NCBI GenBank assembly: GCA_037349105.1
Contig: JAYJMM010000035.1
Location: forward strand, 186,001 to 250,000
Origin: Limnomonas spitsbergensis
Lineage: Eukaryota; Chlorophyta; Chlorophyceae; Chlamydomonadales
Length of the DNA: 64,000 bases
Reading direction: 5' to 3'
In this document: positions 61,514-64,000 of the stretch, one piece after another
Numbering within the stretch: the first letter of the stretch is position 1
How the letters are laid out: the number at the start of each line of letters is the position of its first letter
Program-made: the position numbers and the translations under genes
The notes under the pieces: generated by a model
What the model was told of the DNA's origin: nothing
Database searches by the model: none
Seen by the model: only the letters and a program-made list of their open reading frames with translations

Positions 61514-63985
61514 CTATGCAGGCGTCCCCAGGACCCTACACACTTCATTGAACCCGTCTACACTGGCCTTGGTGCTCCTCTGATTCAGCTGCATCGCAAC
61601 ATTCTCAATCAGGTATGCGGGAGGTCTGGACAATTGCAGGACCTGCAAAGTGCCCAACAACTTGACCAGCGGGAAGAAGGACTTGCTTCGTTCCCCCGCC
61701 AGCCCGCGCCCCTTGCCTGCTGATGAGAGGTCCTGACACTCCCATCCAGCCACCATAAACCACTGGCGCCCATCCTGGGCGCCTGCTCCCCGAAGATGCT
61801 CTGCCGTAATGGCGTACACATCCTGGGGTAGCACTCTGAACACATCCTCAAACGCTTTCACTGGAAGCAGCTGGGGAAATCGCTTGTGCAACTGCACCAA
61901 ATGACCCCCAACAATCTCCCTCACTTCTTCGCTGATATCCGCATACAAATATCGAGCCACTGGAATTCCTGCTTTGAGCACCATTTCCAGCCCAGAGCAC
62001 ATACCTCCAAAGGGCTCAAAGAGGACCACCCCTTCTTTCTCCATGGTCCGCACAGCTGGTACCGTCAGGCACGCTGTGTCCACCCCTGCGTGTGCGTGAG
62101 GCGGTGCAACCCGGGGAAGGTCAGACAGTACATCGCTGATCATTGACCTGGCTCTGTCCCTGCCACTGAACGCCTGCTCTGCCGTACTGACAGGCTGAGC
62201 CTGCTCATCATCCTCAGTGGCGGCAGAGGATATCTCCTGCCCAACCACGCTTGTCGCACAAGCTGCCTCTGCAGCCCGCAACAGTTTCACTCCCCTTCGT
62301 CCTTCCTGTGCCATACGGACCAACTGGTCGGCATGCCACTGGTTCACCCTGCTCATCCCTGTGAGCATGGCTACCTGCCTCCCATTCTCTTCCCCCCTGA
62401 TCGCCGGCTCTGATGCAACCGCATCAAGCCTAGCTCCTGTGCGGTCAGCGGAGGACGGGAGAGGCGACCTGGATGGAATGTCCGCATTCTGGTGGCATGC
62501 TCCAGAGCGGTGGACAATGGTAATGTCCAGCTCCTGGAGCATGAGTGCCCACCTAGCGTGCTGGCCCACTAGCGTCTGGTTGTCCATGAGGTAGGTCAGT
62601 GGCTCATGGTCAGTGATGAGGTGCACCTTGCACCCGAACAGCATGTGACGGTATGTGCGCGCGGCATATACTGCAGCCAGCATCTCCCCCTGAAACGAGG
62701 AGTAGTTCTTCTCACTTTTGTTCAGGGATCTGGACGTGCATGCAACCATATATTCCCGACCGCTGTCATCGCACTGCCCTAGTACTGCTCCAATACCCTG
62801 CTTAGAGAAGTCAGTGTACAGCAAGAAGGGCCTTGGCGGTCCTTTGCCATCTGGCCCTGTACCACTGTAATCCGGTTTGCGCAGGATCCTACCGCCCTCG
62901 CACATCTCCGTTTTGATCAGCTGGAACGCCTGCGACTGCTCTGGCCCCCACACAAACGGGACCCCCTTGACCAGCAATGCATTGATGCATGCTGCCTTCT
63001 TGGAGAAATCCGGAATGTAGCAGCGGTAGAAGTTCAGGAAGCCCATGACTTCCTGAATGTTCTTCACCGTTGCGGGCTCAGGCAGCGCCATAACCGCTGC
63101 AATTTCAGCTGCATGCGGCGTGAGACCCTGGGCCGACACGTTGTGACCCAGGTATTCAACTGTCGCACACCCAAACAACGACTTGTCGGGGTGTGCCCTC
63201 AACCCGACATTGTGGAGCATGTCCAGCATGAGCTCCACATGCTTGATGTGCTCCGCTGGTGTATCACTGTACACCAGCAGATCATCAATGAAAGCCACGC
63301 AAAAGGAACTCAGGCCCGCTCTGGCGATCTCCTCTTCCATCATTCTCTGGAAGAAAGGAGGCCCATTGCGCAGCCCAAAATTGAGCTTGGTGTACATCCA
63401 CAGCTCAGGTCCCATCCAGAATGCCGTCTTAGGCTGGTCCTCAGCTTTGATCGGTATCTGCATGAACCCCGACCTGAGGTCCACCTTACTGAATATCTTG
63501 GCCGTACCCAGGTTCTGAAAAATTGTCTCCATCCTGGGGATGGCAAACTCCTGCTTAGCCGTACGCAGGTTCAACCTGCGCATATCGTGCGCTATGCGGT
63601 GATCAGTCCACTCGCCAGTCTCAGCACTCTTCTTGGCCGCAACCACAGAGTTGGCTGCAAACTTGATGGGACCCCCTTGGGGCACCTTCACAGTGATACC
63701 TGCCTGTATCATCGGCTGGCACTTTTCTTTAAAGATGGCAGCCTTTGGAGGCGGCATGTCCCGTGACTTCTGAAAGCACGAGCTGACCTCGTCTTCCAAA
63801 GCCAATGTAAACTCACCCTGTGTGCCGCAGTAGCCCGGCAGGTCCTCCATGGAGTAAGCGAATGCTCCATGGCGGTCCTTGAGGCTCTGCTCGAGGGACG
63901 CCTGCTGCTCCTCCGTGAAGCCAGGGTGCTTGCCAAGCAGCCATCCTTCTTCAGTCTTGACATATTCCGAAGGTGGTTCAACCAC
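61514..63985 (-). CDS. Ty3/gypsy pol, first part: RT, RNase H and N-terminal half of a C5-cytosine methyltransferase
   Basis: 823 codons, open at the right edge. RT is at residues ~80-290: SKVDLRSGFMQIP (catalytic Asp169) and VAFIDDLLVYS (FIDD, 232-235), then VEYLGHNVS. RNase H is at ~385-505: LLYTDFSKQGIGAVLG, FQGEMLAAVYAARTY, LITDHEPLTYLM, NADIPSRSP, with the acidic residues present. A ~140-residue linker follows, then the methyltransferase: VLFEPFGGMCSGLEMVL (motif I, SAM binding, ~655-670), GWECQDLSSAGKGRGLAGE (motif IV with catalytic Cys750; the normal Pro before Cys is Glu) and AYLIENVAMQ (motif VI, ENV, 794-796). Ends at TAG 61514-61516 in the middle of the methyltransferase fold. Confidence 0.9.
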   Translation of the reverse strand: MVEPPSEYVKTEEGWLLGKHPGFTEEQQASLEQSLKDRHGAFAYSMEDLPGYCGTQGEFTLALEDEVSSCFQKSRDMPPPKAAIFKEKCQPMIQAGITVKVPQGGPIKFAANSVVAAKKSAETGEWTDHRIAHDMRRLNLRTAKQEFAIPRMETIFQNLGTAKIFSKVDLRSGFMQIPIKAEDQPKTAFWMGPELWMYTKLNFGLRNGPPFFQRMMEEEIARAGLSSFCVAFIDDLLVYSDTPAEHIKHVELMLDMLHNVGLRAHPDKSLFGCATVEYLGHNVSAQGLTPHAAEIAAVMALPEPATVKNIQEVMGFLNFYRCYIPDFSKKAACINALLVKGVPFVWGPEQSQAFQLIKTEMCEGGRILRKPDYSGTGPDGKGPPRPFLLYTDFSKQGIGAVLGQCDDSGREYMVACTSRSLNKSEKNYSSFQGEMLAAVYAARTYRHMLFGCKVHLITDHEPLTYLMDNQTLVGQHARWALMLQELDITIVHRSGACHQNADIPSRSPLPSSADRTGARLDAVASEPAIRGEENGRQVAMLTGMSRVNQWHADQLVRMAQEGRRGVKLLRAAEAACATSVVGQEISSAATEDDEQAQPVSTAEQAFSGRDRARSMISDVLSDLPRVAPPHAHAGVDTACLTVPAVRTMEKEGVVLFEPFGGMCSGLEMVLKAGIPVARYLYADISEEVREIVGGHLVQLHKRFPQLLPVKAFEDVFRVLPQDVYAITAEHLRGAGAQDGRQWFMVAGWECQDLSSAGKGRGLAGERSKSFFPLVKLLGTLQVLQLSRPPAYLIENVAMQLNQRSTKASVDGFNEVCRVLGTPA

Positions 63986-64000
63986 ACCTCCTGGCTGGAA

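Larger units (their letters stand above)
57739..64000 (-). mobile_element. Ty3/gypsy retrotransposon encoding a DNA cytosine methyltransferase and PHD finger
   Basis: A minus-strand LTR element entering from the right edge (gag and 5' LTR outside). Coding order is RT, RNase H, C5-cytosine methyltransferase, HHCC zinc region, DDE integrase, PHD finger, tail peptide, then a 3' LTR at 57739-~58060 that cut LINE-B. Damage is light: one TAG (61514-61516) and one 1-nt frameshift (~59.84 kb) across 5 kb. The insertion is therefore younger than the LINE and other elements here. Retroelement-borne cytosine methyltransferases are known from charophyte algae and dinoflagellates (de Mendoza and colleagues, 2018, from memory). 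Confidence 0.9.

Overview
This is eukaryotic nuclear DNA. It has multi-exon genes with GT-AG introns, LINE, Ty3/gypsy, hAT and KDZ-type transposons, and a very large amount of satellite DNA. The combination of KDZ/Zisupton-like sequence, LINEs with OTU and PHD domains and a Ty3/gypsy element carrying a cytosine methyltransferase suggests an alga, most likely of the green lineage. That assignment is inference; no ribosomal or organellar marker is present.

Layout, left to right. 0.1-2.9 kb: a 925-codon minus-strand ORF built around an 87-bp minisatellite. 4.0-10.2 kb: a nearly full-length but decayed LINE (LINE-A, minus strand) with an OTU-like protease domain, an APE endonuclease, a reverse transcriptase and a C-terminal PHD finger. 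11.0-13.2 kb: a Harbinger-like MITE and an internally deleted hAT element. 13.9-17 kb: satellites, G-rich low complexity and hairpins. 19.8-21.4 kb: a decayed Ty3/gypsy pol. Next to it, at 21.4-25.8 kb, is a 4.3-kb element with 71-bp terminal inverted repeats, a KDZ-type Cys cluster and four internal tandem arrays.

28.5-38.5 kb is the most host-like part. It has a two-exon putative 2OG-Fe(II) oxygenase, a two-exon SAM methyltransferase, a five-exon gene of unknown function, a 2.9-kb satellite with a 945-bp higher-order period, a fold-back element and an unrecognised interrupted gene. 38.7-42.7 kb: a 20-bp minisatellite followed by a gag-bearing LTR element (plus strand). 42.8-46.1 kb: more minisatellites. 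47-47.9 kb: the last two exons of another unknown gene. 48.6-52 kb: a minus-strand gag of another LTR element.

53.6-57.7 kb: a second LINE of the LINE-A family (LINE-B, plus strand), cut inside its endonuclease by an LTR. From that LTR to the right edge (57.7-64 kb) lies the most notable element, a minus-strand Ty3/gypsy pol with the order reverse transcriptase, RNase H, C5-cytosine DNA methyltransferase, integrase, PHD finger. The methyltransferase is split only by one in-frame TAG. Two unrelated retroelement classes here therefore both carry PHD chromatin readers, and one also carries a DNA-methylation writer.

Most transposon ORFs are broken by frameshifts and stop codons, so they are annotated as decayed copies. 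Many apparent ORFs over satellites are artefacts of stop-free repeat units and are left out.
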